Below, piece after piece: positions 33,749-43,236 of a DNA stretch of 64,000 nucleotides. The position numbers and the translations under genes are program-made. Positions within the stretch are counted from its first letter, which is position 1; each line of letters opens with the position of its first letter. The stretch is taken from NCBI RefSeq assembly GCF_001468465.1, contig NZ_LNSA01000024.1, positions 1 through 64,000 on the forward strand, read 5' to 3'. A model generated the notes under the pieces. The model was given only the letters and a program-made list of their open reading frames with translations, had not been told where the DNA came from and did not search any database. The stretch is from Sphingopyxis sp. H115. Lineage in GTDB: Bacteria; Pseudomonadota; Alphaproteobacteria; Sphingomonadales; Sphingomonadaceae.

Positions 33749-36700
33749 TCATCCCGCCTGCTTCGCCAGCTTCCCCAACCCCTTCGATAGTTGCAGCGCG
33801 CCGTTGAGGCGCGCGCCGGTGCTCACCCAGTCGCCACTGATCGACAGCTTGTTGTCGGGACGGATGCGCGCGCGGCCCTTCAGCCGTTCGACATAGGCGA
33901 TGAGGCCCGGGACGTTCGCGAACTGGTCGCCGTGGAAGCTGACGAGCGCGCCCTTGGTGCCGACGTCGAGCTTGGCGATGCCCGCTGCCTTCGCATTGGC
34001 CTTGATTTCCATCAGCTGGATCAGGTTCGCGGTCTCGGGCGGGAGCGGGCCGAAGCGGTCGATCATCTCGGCGGCGAAGGCATCGAGGGCGGGGCGATCC
34101 CCGGCCTCGTTGAGGCGGCGATAAAGCGCCATGCGCAGCGGCAGGTCGGGGACATAATCCTCGGGGATCAGGATCGGCGCGTCGACGGTGATGACCGGCG
34201 ACAGCGCTTCGCGCGGCGGCGCGGCGCCCATGCCCTCGGCCTTGGCGACGAGGATCGCCTCCTCAAGCATCGACTGGTAGAGTTCGAAGCCGACCTCGCG
34301 AATATGCCCCGACTGCTCGTCGCCGACGAGATTGCCCGCACCGCGAATGTCGAGGTCGTGGCTCGCGAGCTGGAACCCCGCGCCCAGCGTATCGAGGTCG
34401 CCGAGCAGCTTGAGTCGCTTCTCGGCCGTGTCGGTGATCGCGCCGCCCTCCATCGTCGTGAGATAGGCGTAGGCGCGCGTCTTCGACCGGCCGACGCGCC
34501 CGCGGAGCTGGTAAAGCTGCGCGAGGCCGAAACGGTCGGCACGGTGGACGATCAGCGTATTGGCGCTCGGGATATCGAGCCCGCTTTCGACGATCGTGGT
34601 CGAGACGAGGACATCATATTTGCGGTCATAGAAAGCGCTCATCCGCTCCTCGACCTCGCCCGGTGCCATCTGGCCGTGCGCGACGACATATTTGATTTCG
34701 GGCACCCGCGTGCGCAGGAATTCCTCGATGTCGGGCAGGTCCTTGATCCGCGGGGTAACGAAGAAGCTCTGCCCGCCGCGATCATGCTCGCGCAGCAATG
34801 CCTCGCGGATCACCACCGGATCCCAGGGCGCGACGTAGGTGCGGACCGCCAGGCGATCGACCGGAGGCGTCTGGATGACGCTGAGTTCGCGGAGGCCCGA
34901 CATCGCCATTTGCAGCGTGCGCGGGATCGGCGTCGCGGTCAGCGTCAGCACATGGACGTCGGCCTTGAGCTGCTTCAGCCGCTCCTTGTGCACGACGCCA
35001 AACCGCTGTTCCTCGTCGACGATGACGAGGCCGAGATTCTTGAATTCGACCGATTTCGCGATCACCGCGTGCGTGCCGACGACGATGTCGATCTGTCCGC
35101 TCGCCAGCCCATCGCGCGTCTTTTGCGCTTCGGCTGCGGGGACGAGGCGCGACAGGCGCCCGATTTCGATCGGGAAGCCTTTGAAGCGTTCGACGAAGTT
35201 CGTGTAATGCTGGCGCGCGAGCAAGGTGGTGGGGACGACCACGGCAACCTGCACCCCCGCCATCGCCGCGACGAACGCGGCGCGCAAAGCAACTTCGGTC
35301 TTGCCGAACCCGACGTCGCCGCAGACGAGCCGGTCCATCGGCCGCCCCGACGCCATGTCGGCAAGCACGTCGCTGATCGCGCGGTCCTGATCGTCGGTTT
35401 CCTGATAGGGGAAGCGGTCGGCGAAAGCGGGGTAGGCGGCGTCCTGCGCGAGCAACTCGCCCGAACGCAGCGCGCGCTGTGCCGCGGTCGCGAGCAGTTC
35501 GCCCGCGATCTCGCGGATGCGCTCCTTCATCCGCGCCTTGCGGCGCTGCCATGCCTCGCCGCCCAATTTGTCGAGCGCGACACCCTCGCTCTCGCCGCCG
35601 TAGCGCGAGAGCACATCGAGATTCTCGACGGGGACGTAAAGCTTGTCGCCGCCGGCGTAAGTCAGCGCGACGCAATCGTGCGGGCTGCTCCCGACCGGGA
35701 TCTGCGTCAGCCCCTCGTATCGCCCGATGCCATGGTCGAGGTGGACGACGAGGTCGCCGACGCTCAGCGTCGCAAGCTCGGCGAGGAACGCGTCGGCGCT
35801 TTTGCGGCGTTTCTGGCGCCGGACAAGCCGCTCGCCGAGGATATCCTGTTCGGTGAGCAGGCTGATCGCGTCGCTCGCAAAGCCGTGGTCGAGCGGCAAG
35901 ACGACCATCGCGGTCGCGCCGCCGCTTTCCGCCGAAGCGGTGCCGAGCGCATCCTGCCAGCTGTCGACGGGGGCGAGCGAGGTGACGCCATGATCGCGGA
36001 GCAGCCCCGACAATCGATCGCGCGCACCGCCCGAATAGCTGGCGATGATCGTGCGGCGGCCCTTGCGACGCTCGTCGCCGAGGTGGTCGGCGACTTTCGT
36101 ATAGACATTTTCGTCAGCGGTGCGCTCGGGGGTAAAATCGCGCGCGGCGAAGGTTTCGAGGTCGACGACGGTCGCCGACGGGGGCACGTCGAAGGGGGTG
36201 ACGATATGGATCGGGCGCTCTCTTGCTGCCCCGGCCCATTCCGTCTCGGTCAGGTAAAGCGTTTCGGGCGCGAGCGGGCGATAGCTGCCGGGCGACTCGC
36301 GCTCGGCGGCGACGCGGTTCGCATGATAGTCGGTGATCGCCGCAAAGCGCGTCTCGGCAGTCGCGTCGGTCCGATGTCCACGCAGCACGGGGGTCACAGG
36401 ATCGATGTGATCGAACAAGGTCGCGAGCCGTTCTTCGAACAAGGGCAGCCAATGGTCCATGCCCGCCTGCCGCCGGCCGTCGCTGACCGCCTGATAGAGC
36501 GGATCGCCCGTCGCCTGCGCGCCGAACAGGTCGCGATAGCCGGAGCGGAAGCGCTTGATCGTCGCCTCGTCGAGCAAAGTTTCGGACGCGGGGAGCAGTT
36601 GCAGCGCCTTGGCAGGGCCAAGGCTACGCTGGTCGGCGGGATCGAAGCGGCGAATGCTCTCGATCTCGTCGCCGAAGAAATCGACGCGCAGGCCATTTTC

Positions 36701-37243
36701 CTCGCCCGCCGGGAACAGGTCGAGGATGCCGCCGCGCACCGCGAACTCGCCCTGGTCGGCGACGGTGTCGACGCGGCTGAAGCCGTTCGACACGAGCAAT
36801 TCGGCGAGCGCGTCGCGGTCGATCCGCTGCCCCGGCGCCAGCGTCGTCGCGAGCTGGCGGATGCGGAATGGCGTCAGCGTGCGCTGCGTGATCGCGGCGA
36901 CCGTAGTGAGGACCAACTCGCCGCGTTTCGGCGGCAATTGCAGCGCCGATAGAGTCGCGAGCCGGTCGGCGCTGACGCGCATCGAAGGCCCCGCGCGGTC
37001 ATAGGGCAGGCAATCCCAAGCAGGAAAGCGGTGGACGATCAGGTCGGGCGCAAAGAAGGGCGCGGCGTCGGCGATCGCCTGCATCGCCGCATCGTCGGTC
37101 GCGACATAGACGAGCCTTTTGTCGCTCGCGCGCGCAAGGTCGGCGAGCAGCAGCGGCAGGAAGCCGTCGGCGGCGCGCGCCAGCGTCAGCGGCGCCGATG
37201 CCGATCCAATTGTTGCAAAAATGTCGGCGGCGGGCATCGTCAT
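33749..37243 (-). CDS. mfd: Transcription-repair coupling factor
   Basis: 1164 residues. N-terminal UvrB-like region, RNA-polymerase interaction domain (VGDLVVHLDHGIGRYEGL), then the superfamily-2 translocase with VCGDVGFGKTEVALRAAF (Walker A), LVIVDEEQRFGVVHKERLK (DEEQ box) and the TRG region, and a C-terminal UvrA-masking domain. The ATG overlaps the sdhE stop by 4 nt, an unusual but solid pairing. Confidence 0.97.
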   Translation of the reverse strand: MTMPAADIFATIGSASAPLTLARAADGFLPLLLADLARASDKRLVYVATDDAAMQAIADAAPFFAPDLIVHRFPAWDCLPYDRAGPSMRVSADRLATLSALQLPPKRGELVLTTVAAITQRTLTPFRIRQLATTLAPGQRIDRDALAELLVSNGFSRVDTVADQGEFAVRGGILDLFPAGEENGLRVDFFGDEIESIRRFDPADQRSLGPAKALQLLPASETLLDEATIKRFRSGYRDLFGAQATGDPLYQAVSDGRRQAGMDHWLPLFEERLATLFDHIDPVTPVLRGHRTDATAETRFAAITDYHANRVAAERESPGSYRPLAPETLYLTETEWAGAARERPIHIVTPFDVPPSATVVDLETFAARDFTPERTADENVYTKVADHLGDERRKGRRTIIASYSGGARDRLSGLLRDHGVTSLAPVDSWQDALGTASAESGGATAMVVLPLDHGFASDAISLLTEQDILGERLVRRQKRRKSADAFLAELATLSVGDLVVHLDHGIGRYEGLTQIPVGSSPHDCVALTYAGGDKLYVPVENLDVLSRYGGESEGVALDKLGGEAWQRRKARMKERIREIAGELLATAAQRALRSGELLAQDAAYPAFADRFPYQETDDQDRAISDVLADMASGRPMDRLVCGDVGFGKTEVALRAAFVAAMAGVQVAVVVPTTLLARQHYTNFVERFKGFPIEIGRLSRLVPAAEAQKTRDGLASGQIDIVVGTHAVIAKSVEFKNLGLVIVDEEQRFGVVHKERLKQLKADVHVLTLTATPIPRTLQMAMSGLRELSVIQTPPVDRLAVRTYVAPWDPVVIREALLREHDRGGQSFFVTPRIKDLPDIEEFLRTRVPEIKYVVAHGQMAPGEVEERMSAFYDRKYDVLVSTTIVESGLDIPSANTLIVHRADRFGLAQLYQLRGRVGRSKTRAYAYLTTMEGGAITDTAEKRLKLLGDLDTLGAGFQLASHDLDIRGAGNLVGDEQSGHIREVGFELYQSMLEEAILVAKAEGMGAAPPREALSPVITVDAPILIPEDYVPDLPLRMALYRRLNEAGDRPALDAFAAEMIDRFGPLPPETANLIQLMEIKANAKAAGIAKLDVGTKGALVSFHGDQFANVPGLIAYVERLKGRARIRPDNKLSISGDWVSTGARLNGALQLSKGLGKLAKQAG

Positions 37244-37500
37244 GGCAGTGGGATATAGTCCAGACGGCGCATCGCCGCGATGAGCGTTGGGTGGTCGAGA
37301 TGAGCAGGCGGCTGGCCGGTGCCGAGTGCCCACGCCATGATGTCGACGTCGTCTTCCTCGACGACGATTTCGAACCAGGCGAGTTCCTCGTTGCCCCATT
37401 CGCTCGCGTAGCGATCGAAAAAGCCGCCGATCATATAATCGGCCTCGCGCGTGCCACGGTGCCAGGCACGAAATTTCAGGCGTTTCAGGCGGTCTTGCAT
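37240..37500 (-). CDS. sdhE: Succinate dehydrogenase FAD assembly factor SdhE
   Basis: 86-residue helical protein with the conserved RGTREADYMIGGFFDRY (RGxxE motif, about residues 15-31) needed for covalent FAD attachment to SdhA. Normal length. Immediately upstream of mfd and overlapping it, divergent to recG across a palindromic repeat. Confidence 0.92.
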   Translation of the reverse strand: MQDRLKRLKFRAWHRGTREADYMIGGFFDRYASEWGNEELAWFEIVVEEDDVDIMAWALGTGQPPAHLDHPTLIAAMRRLDYIPLP

Positions 37501-37514
37501 CGGTTTCTCTCTAG

Positions 37515-37683
37515 TCCTTCTCCCTCAACGGGAGAAGGATACGAAGCCTTGCCGCGGCAGCGGTTAGGCGAAGTTGGAAGAGGGTGCGCGCTCGCATGGC
37601 GAGCGCATACCCCTCTCCAGCTGCGACTAAGCTCCGGGCAGACCCGGAGCAAGTCTCGCTTCCTCTCCCGCAAGGGGAGAGGA
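37515..37683. repeat. Palindromic intergenic repeat, sdhE/recG gap
   Basis: Three hairpins in series: TCCTTCTCCC/GGGAGAAGGA (37515-37539), GCTCCGGG/CCCGGAGC (37631-37650) and TCCTCTCCC/GGGGAGAGGA (37661-37683). The C-rich/G-rich arms resemble the repeats at 44487 and 56406-56894, suggesting a dispersed REP-like family. Confidence 0.7.
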
Positions 37684-37727
37684 ATGGTGCAAGTTGGAAA
37701 GGCTCGCGCTAGATAGCCGCAGTAGCC

Positions 37728-39794
37728 ATGCGACCCGAGATACTCAATCCGCTCTTTGCCGCGCTCACCGACCTGAAAGGCGTCGGACCGCAGCTTGCCA
37801 AGCCGCTGACCCGGCTGGGGCTGGAGCGTGTCGTCGATGTGCTGTTCCACCTGCCGACGGGGCTGATCTCGCGTTTTCCGGTTGAGCGGCTCGATCAAGC
37901 GCAGGCCGGACAAACGATCATTGTTGAACTCACCGCGCAGGATTACCGCGCCGGCCGTAGCCCGCGTGCGCCGTTCGGTGTCGAAGCGTTTGACAGCGCC
38001 GGCGACCACGTCCGGCTCGTCTATTTCGGGCGGACCTCGGGGCTGGCGCGCAAGCTGTTTCCGCTCGGCGAAAAACGCCGCGTGTCGGGCCGGCTCGACC
38101 TTTATGGCGAGATGCGCCAGATCGTGCATCCCGACCAGGTCGTCGAACCGGGCGACGAGGCGGGGATCGCCGAACATGAGCCGGTCTATCCGCTGACCGA
38201 AGGGCTCACCAACGCGCGGCTGTCGCAACTCGCGCAAATCGCACTCGAACGGCGCCCCGAACTCGCCGAATGGGTCGACGCACCGTTGCTGGCGAACCGG
38301 AACTGGCCCGCATGGCGCGAAGCAATGGAGCGCGCGCATGCGAGTCCGCGCGACGAGGCCGCCCGCGATCGCCTCGCCTATGACGAAATCTTCGCGAGTC
38401 AGGTCGCGCTGATGCTGATCCGGCAGGGGCTTCGCACGCGAAAGGGCAGGGCGATCATTGGCGATGGGCGGCTGACCGACGCGCTCAAGCTGCCCTTCGG
38501 GCTGACCGGGGCGCAGGAACGCGTCGGGCGCGAGATCGCAGGCGACATGGCGCGGGACACGCCGATGCTGCGGATGCTGCAGGGCGATGTGGGGTCGGGC
38601 AAGACGCTCGTCGCGCTGCGGGCGATGCTGGCGGCGGTCGAGGCGGGGACGCAGGCGGCGCTGCTCGCGCCGACCGAAATTCTCGCGCGCCAGCATTTTG
38701 CGACCTTGCAGCGCATGCTTGCTAGCCTTCCCGTCAATATCGCGATCCTGACCGGGCGCGACAAGGGCAAGGCCCGCGAATCGACGCTGATGGGGCTCGC
38801 CGACGGCAGCATCGACATCCTCGTCGGCACCCACGCGATCTTCCAGCAGGCGGTGACGTACAAGAATCTCGCGCTCGTCGTCGTCGACGAACAGCATCGC
38901 TTCGGCGTCGCACAGCGGCTGATGCTCACGCAAAAGGCGGCGCGCCCGCCGCACCTGCTCGTTATGACCGCGACCCCGATCCCGCGCACGTTGCAACTCG
39001 CCAATCATGGCGAAATGGATGTGTCGCAGATCGACGAAATGCCGCCCGGGCGGACCCCGGTCGATACGCGCGTCATCTCGCTCGACCGGCTCGACGATGT
39101 GGTGGACTCGCTCGATCGCCACCTCGCCACCGGCGCGCAGGCCTATTGGGTCTGTCCACTTGTCGCCGAGAGCGAAGGGAGCGAACTGGCGGCGGCCGAG
39201 GATCGCGCGGCGTTGCTTCGCGAGCGGCTGGGTGAGGCGCGCGTCGGGCTTGTCCACGGCCGGATGAAGGGGCCCGAGAAGGACGAGGTCATGGCGCGCT
39301 TCCAGGCGGGCGAAATCGGCGTCCTGGTCGCAACGACGGTGATCGAGGTCGGGGTCGACGTGCCGGCGGCGAGCCTGATGATCGTCGAGCATGCCGAGAA
39401 TTTCGGGCTCGCTCAGCTCCACCAGCTGCGTGGCCGTGTTGGGCGCGGCGCGGCCAAGTCGGTATGCCTGCTGCTCCGGTCGCAGAATCTGTCCGAAACC
39501 GCGCGCGAGCGGCTCGCGCTGATGCGCGACACCAACGATGGTTTCGTGATTGCCGAGAAGGATCTGGAGCTGCGCGGCGGTGGCGAACTGCTCGGGCTCA
39601 AACAATCGGGCGACGCCGACTACCGCCTCGCGACGCCCGAACAGCTGGTGCGGCTATTGCCCGTCGCGCACGACGACGCGCGGCTGTTCGTCGAGCGCGA
39701 TGGCGGGATGGAAGGCGCGCGGGCCGAAGCGGTGCGCCTCTGCCTCTATCTGTTCGAACGCGACGCGGCGGTGCCGTTGCTCAGGAGCGGTTAG
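37728..39794 (+). CDS. recG: ATP-dependent DNA helicase RecG
   Basis: 688 residues. N-terminal wedge/OB domain (LTDLKGVGPQLAKPL), then motif I LQGDVGSGKTLVALRA, motif II VVVDEQHRFGVAQRLML, MTATPIPRTLQLA and the C-terminal QLHQLRGRVGRGAA. Remodels stalled replication forks and branched DNA. Its 3' end overlaps the convergent PilZ gene by 4 bp. Confidence 0.97.
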   Translation: MRPEILNPLFAALTDLKGVGPQLAKPLTRLGLERVVDVLFHLPTGLISRFPVERLDQAQAGQTIIVELTAQDYRAGRSPRAPFGVEAFDSAGDHVRLVYFGRTSGLARKLFPLGEKRRVSGRLDLYGEMRQIVHPDQVVEPGDEAGIAEHEPVYPLTEGLTNARLSQLAQIALERRPELAEWVDAPLLANRNWPAWREAMERAHASPRDEAARDRLAYDEIFASQVALMLIRQGLRTRKGRAIIGDGRLTDALKLPFGLTGAQERVGREIAGDMARDTPMLRMLQGDVGSGKTLVALRAMLAAVEAGTQAALLAPTEILARQHFATLQRMLASLPVNIAILTGRDKGKARESTLMGLADGSIDILVGTHAIFQQAVTYKNLALVVVDEQHRFGVAQRLMLTQKAARPPHLLVMTATPIPRTLQLANHGEMDVSQIDEMPPGRTPVDTRVISLDRLDDVVDSLDRHLATGAQAYWVCPLVAESEGSELAAAEDRAALLRERLGEARVGLVHGRMKGPEKDEVMARFQAGEIGVLVATTVIEVGVDVPAASLMIVEHAENFGLAQLHQLRGRVGRGAAKSVCLLLRSQNLSETARERLALMRDTNDGFVIAEKDLELRGGGELLGLKQSGDADYRLATPEQLVRLLPVAHDDARLFVERDGGMEGARAEAVRLCLYLFERDAAVPLLRSG

Positions 39795-40159
39795 TTGACG
39801 TCGCCTCTGGCACCCATGGCGCGAATCATCGGCAGATAATCCTCGACCGAGATCGACTTGTCGAACTGGACACCCGTCTTGCCGCCGATCGACCAGACGA
39901 CCTTTGCCGCGATGCGGCCGACGATCGGCATGCGAAACACGACGAGGTCGCCGATCTCCAGCCCGCGTTCAAAGCGCATCAACATACCGTCGGCGCTGAT
40001 GTTGACGCAGGTGCACATTTCCTGCCGTCCGTCGGGCATGACGAAGGGCAGGCGGCAATAGACGTCGCTACGCGGAGCGATCCGCTGGTCGAGGCCGACA
40101 TAATGGGCCTTGCTGGTGTCGATCTTGCGCATATTCGTGGACCTTGTTGATTTGGGCAT
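39791..40159 (-). CDS. PilZ-domain c-di-GMP receptor
   Basis: 122-residue single-domain protein. The c-di-GMP motifs RxxxR (R26-x3-R30, in QRIAPR) and N-x-S-x-x-G (N53-x-S55-x-x-G58) are intact, followed by a beta-barrel. Cytosolic. Its target is unknown; a stand-alone PilZ usually controls motility or polysaccharide machinery. Confidence 0.9.
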   Translation of the reverse strand: MPKSTRSTNMRKIDTSKAHYVGLDQRIAPRSDVYCRLPFVMPDGRQEMCTCVNISADGMLMRFERGLEIGDLVVFRMPIVGRIAAKVVWSIGGKTGVQFDKSISVEDYLPMIRAMGARGDVN

Positions 40160-40206
40160 GACGATCCATCCGATTGCTGAAGAAGTGGTAAACGCTTTTT
40201 TGCGGC

Positions 40207-41433
40207 CTACCGAACAACAAGGCCATGTTTTTTTGATCCAAGGCTCAGCGGAACGGCATTCTCGCCGGGCTGGATCCGGTGTTGCGGGTCACGGACGACG
40301 GTTCCGTCGACCTTCACCGCGCCCTCTTCGAGCTTGCGGCGCGCCTCCTTGTTCGAACCGGCAAAGCCGAGCTCGCGCAGGGCATCGACGACGCTGATCC
40401 CTTCGGCGGGCGCGACGGCTTGCGGAAGGTCGCCGCCAATCTGCCCCTTTTCAAAGGTTTGCGCCGCGGTCTCCGCCGCGATCTTCGCAGCCTCGGCACC
40501 GCGGCACATCGCGGTCGCCTCGTTCGCAAGGATTTTCTTCGCCTCGTTGATCTCGGCGCCCCCGAGCGCTTCCAATCGCGCGATCTCGGCGAGCGGCAGG
40601 TCGGTGAAGAGCTTCAGGAACTTGCCGACATCGCGGTCGTCGCAGTTGCGCCAATATTGCCAATAGTCAAAATGGGACAGTTGTTCGGGGTTGAGCCACA
40701 CCGCGCCAGCGGCGGTTTTGCCCATTTTTGCTCCCGCGGCGGTGGTGAGCAGCGGAGTCGTGAGGCCATAAAGATCGGCGCCGTCCATGCGGCGACCGAG
40801 TTCCATGCCGTTGACGATATTGCCCCACTGGTCCGACCCGCCCATTTGCAGCCGGACGCCCATCGCCTTCGACAGGTGACGGAAATCATAGCCCTGCAGG
40901 ATCATGTAATTGAATTCCAGGAAGGTCATCGGCTGTTCGCGCTCGAGCCGCAGCTTGACCGAATCGAAGGTCATCATGCGATTGATCGTGAAGTGCGTGC
41001 CGACTTCCTGCAGCAGCTCGATATAGCCGAGCTTGCCGAGCCAGTCCTGATTGTCGACCATCACCGCGTCGGTCGGACCATCGCCGAAGATGAGAAACTG
41101 CTGGAAGATGCTGAAGATCGACGCGATGTTCGCGGCGATCGTCTCGTCCGACAGCATCTTGCGGCTCTCGTCGCGGCCCGTGGGGTCACCGATCCGCGTC
41201 GTCCCGCCGCCCATCAGCACGACGGGCTTGTGCCCCGTCTGTTGCAGGCGGCGCAACATCATGATCTGGACAAGGCTCCCGACGTGCAGCGACGGCGCGG
41301 TTGCGTCGAAACCGATATATCCGGGGACGACCTGTCCGACCGCGAGCGCATCGAGCCCTTCCGCGTCGGTCGTCTGATGGATATAGCCTCGCTCGTCGAG
41401 AAGGCGCAGCAGGTCGGATTTGTAACTGGTCAT
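40207..41433 (-). CDS. tyrS: Tyrosyl-tRNA synthetase
   Basis: 408 residues from ATG 41433; an ATG at 41448 would add five residues. Class-Ib synthetase with the HIGH-like [10 protein letters not shown], the tyrosine pocket region [19 protein letters not shown]-like GAKMGKT and a C-terminal S4 RNA-binding domain. Charges tRNA-Tyr. Confidence 0.96.
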   Translation of the reverse strand: MTSYKSDLLRLLDERGYIHQTTDAEGLDALAVGQVVPGYIGFDATAPSLHVGSLVQIMMLRRLQQTGHKPVVLMGGGTTRIGDPTGRDESRKMLSDETIAANIASIFSIFQQFLIFGDGPTDAVMVDNQDWLGKLGYIELLQEVGTHFTINRMMTFDSVKLRLEREQPMTFLEFNYMILQGYDFRHLSKAMGVRLQMGGSDQWGNIVNGMELGRRMDGADLYGLTTPLLTTAAGAKMGKTAAGAVWLNPEQLSHFDYWQYWRNCDDRDVGKFLKLFTDLPLAEIARLEALGGAEINEAKKILANEATAMCRGAEAAKIAAETAAQTFEKGQIGGDLPQAVAPAEGISVVDALRELGFAGSNKEARRKLEEGAVKVDGTVVRDPQHRIQPGENAVPLSLGSKKHGLVVR

Positions 41434-41474
41434 AGCGGGCGGGCGCATAACATGGGGTTTGATATTTGGATAGC

Positions 41475-42023
41475 ATGCGCAAGGAACTGATCTGCCACCC
41501 CGATACGCCGGGCAAGGCGGTGCGGTCGGTCGCGGTCGAGGTCAGCCTGTCGTTCGAGGAGGGGTTCGCGCTTCGCTATATTGTCGATGGCGCGATCGCC
41601 GATCTCGTGCTCCCCCTTGGCGAAGGCGAACTCGTCATCGCCGACGGCGCCACCGACGGATTGTGGGAAAACACCTGTTTCGAGGCGTTCCTGACCGAGG
41701 AAGGCCAGCCCGACTATACCGAGTTCAACTACGGCCCCGACGGGCGCTGGGCTTGTTACCAGTTCGACGATTATCGCTCGCTGTTGCGCACCGACGAGCT
41801 CGCGCCGTGGGAAATGACCGCCGAGCGCGATGAGCAGGCCTATGCGCTGCGGGTCGAACCCGGCATCTTCCCCGATGTCGGTGCAAAGCTCGCGCTCTCG
41901 GCGGTGATAGAGGAACTCGACGGCACCAAAAGCTATTGGGCGCTCGCCCACCCGCCGGGCAAGCCCGACTTCCACCATCCCGATTGCTTTGCGGTCACGC
42001 TTGAGGCACGCGGGCGGGCATGA
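41475..42023 (+). CDS. DOMON-like domain protein
   Basis: 182 residues from ATG 41475. Predicted beta-sandwich with [32 protein letters not shown] and [13 protein letters not shown]. These are the hallmarks of the DOMON-like family of sphingomonads, resembling carbohydrate/haem-binding sandwiches. No signal peptide. Overlaps the NamZ-like gene by 4 nt. Function unknown. Confidence 0.8.
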   Translation: MRKELICHPDTPGKAVRSVAVEVSLSFEEGFALRYIVDGAIADLVLPLGEGELVIADGATDGLWENTCFEAFLTEEGQPDYTEFNYGPDGRWACYQFDDYRSLLRTDELAPWEMTAERDEQAYALRVEPGIFPDVGAKLALSAVIEELDGTKSYWALAHPPGKPDFHHPDCFAVTLEARGRA

Positions 42024-43225
42024 CGACGCTTTTCGGTATCGATCGCCTGCTCGCCGACCCGGCGCTCCGCAAACCGCTCGAAGGCAAGCGCGTCGCGCTG
42101 CTCGCGCATCCCGCCTCGGTAACAGCGGACCTGATGCACAGCCTCGACGCGCTCGTCGCAGCGGGGATCGACATCACTGCGGTGTTCGGGCCGCAGCATG
42201 GCGTGCGCGGCGACCTTCAGGACAATATGATGGAGTCGCCCGACTTCACCGATCCGACCTATGGCATGCCGGTGTTCAGCCTCTATGGCGAGGTGCGGCG
42301 ACCGAGCGGCCAGTCGATGCACACTTTTGACGTGATGCTCGTCGATCTGCAGGACCTTGGCTGCCGCATCTATACGTACGTTACGACCCTGCTCTACATC
42401 CTCGAAGCCGCGGCGCAGCATGGGAAGGCGGTGTGGGTGCTTGATCGCCCGAACCCTGCGGGCCGCCCCGTCGAAGGCACACGACTTTTACTTGGCTGGG
42501 AAAGCTTCGTCGGCGCGGGCCCGATGGTAATGCGACATGGCCTCACGATGGGTGAGATGGGGCATTGGTTTATCCGCCACTTCGGGCTCGACGTCGACTA
42601 TCGAGTCATCCCGATGGACGGGTGGCAGCCCGAGGGGCCCGGCTTCGGCTGGCCTATGGAGCGCGTCTGGATCAACCCGAGCCCCAATGCCGCGAACCTG
42701 AACATGGCGCGCGCTTATGCAGGCACCGTGATGGTCGAGGGCGCGACGCTCAGCGAGGGCCGCGGCACGACGCGCCCGCTCGAACTCTTCGGCGCCCCCG
42801 ACATCGACGCCAAGGCCGTGATCGCCGAAATGCGCCGGCTCGCGCCCGAATGGCTGGCGGGATGCAAGCTGCGCGACATCTGGTTCGAACCCACCTTCCA
42901 CAAGCATATGAAGCGGCTCAACAGTGGAATCCATATCCATGCCGAGGGGGCGTGGTACGACCATGCGGCTTTCCGCCCGTGGCGCGTACAGGCGCTGGGG
43001 TTCAAGGCGATCCGTTCGCTCTACCCCGACTATCCGATCTGGCGCGGCAAGGATTTCAAATATGAATATACCGACGATGTGCTCGCGATCGACGTGATCA
43101 ACGGCGGGCCGGGCCTGCGTGAGTGGGTCGATGACGCGGGCGCGGCGCCGGGCGACCTCGACGCGCTGGCGCTGCCCGACGAAGCGGGGTGGCGTGCTGA
43201 GGTCGCCGACCTGCTTATTTATTGA
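42020..43225 (+). CDS. DUF1343 / exo-beta-N-acetylmuramidase NamZ-like
   Basis: 401 residues. FGPQHGVRGDLQDNM, MHTFDVMLVDLQDLGCRIYTY, WVLDRPNPAGRPVEG and WINPSPNAANL characterise DUF1343/NamZ, which removes terminal MurNAc from muropeptides during cell-wall recycling. No signal peptide is evident, so it probably acts in the cytoplasm or from an unrecognised leader. The start overlaps the DOMON-like gene (ATGA). Confidence 0.88.
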   Translation: MTTLFGIDRLLADPALRKPLEGKRVALLAHPASVTADLMHSLDALVAAGIDITAVFGPQHGVRGDLQDNMMESPDFTDPTYGMPVFSLYGEVRRPSGQSMHTFDVMLVDLQDLGCRIYTYVTTLLYILEAAAQHGKAVWVLDRPNPAGRPVEGTRLLLGWESFVGAGPMVMRHGLTMGEMGHWFIRHFGLDVDYRVIPMDGWQPEGPGFGWPMERVWINPSPNAANLNMARAYAGTVMVEGATLSEGRGTTRPLELFGAPDIDAKAVIAEMRRLAPEWLAGCKLRDIWFEPTFHKHMKRLNSGIHIHAEGAWYDHAAFRPWRVQALGFKAIRSLYPDYPIWRGKDFKYEYTDDVLAIDVINGGPGLREWVDDAGAAPGDLDALALPDEAGWRAEVADLLIY

Positions 43226-43236
43226 CGAAGGGGACG

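Noticed and set aside
33791-36952. A 1053-codon open frame opposite mfd.
   Set aside because: High-GC antisense frame with no domain signature, fully overlapped by mfd, whose motifs are intact.
37585-37660. Small coding frames in the sdhE/recG gap.
   Set aside because: The sequence is built of hairpin repeats with no start/ribosome-site combination; treated as a repeat element.
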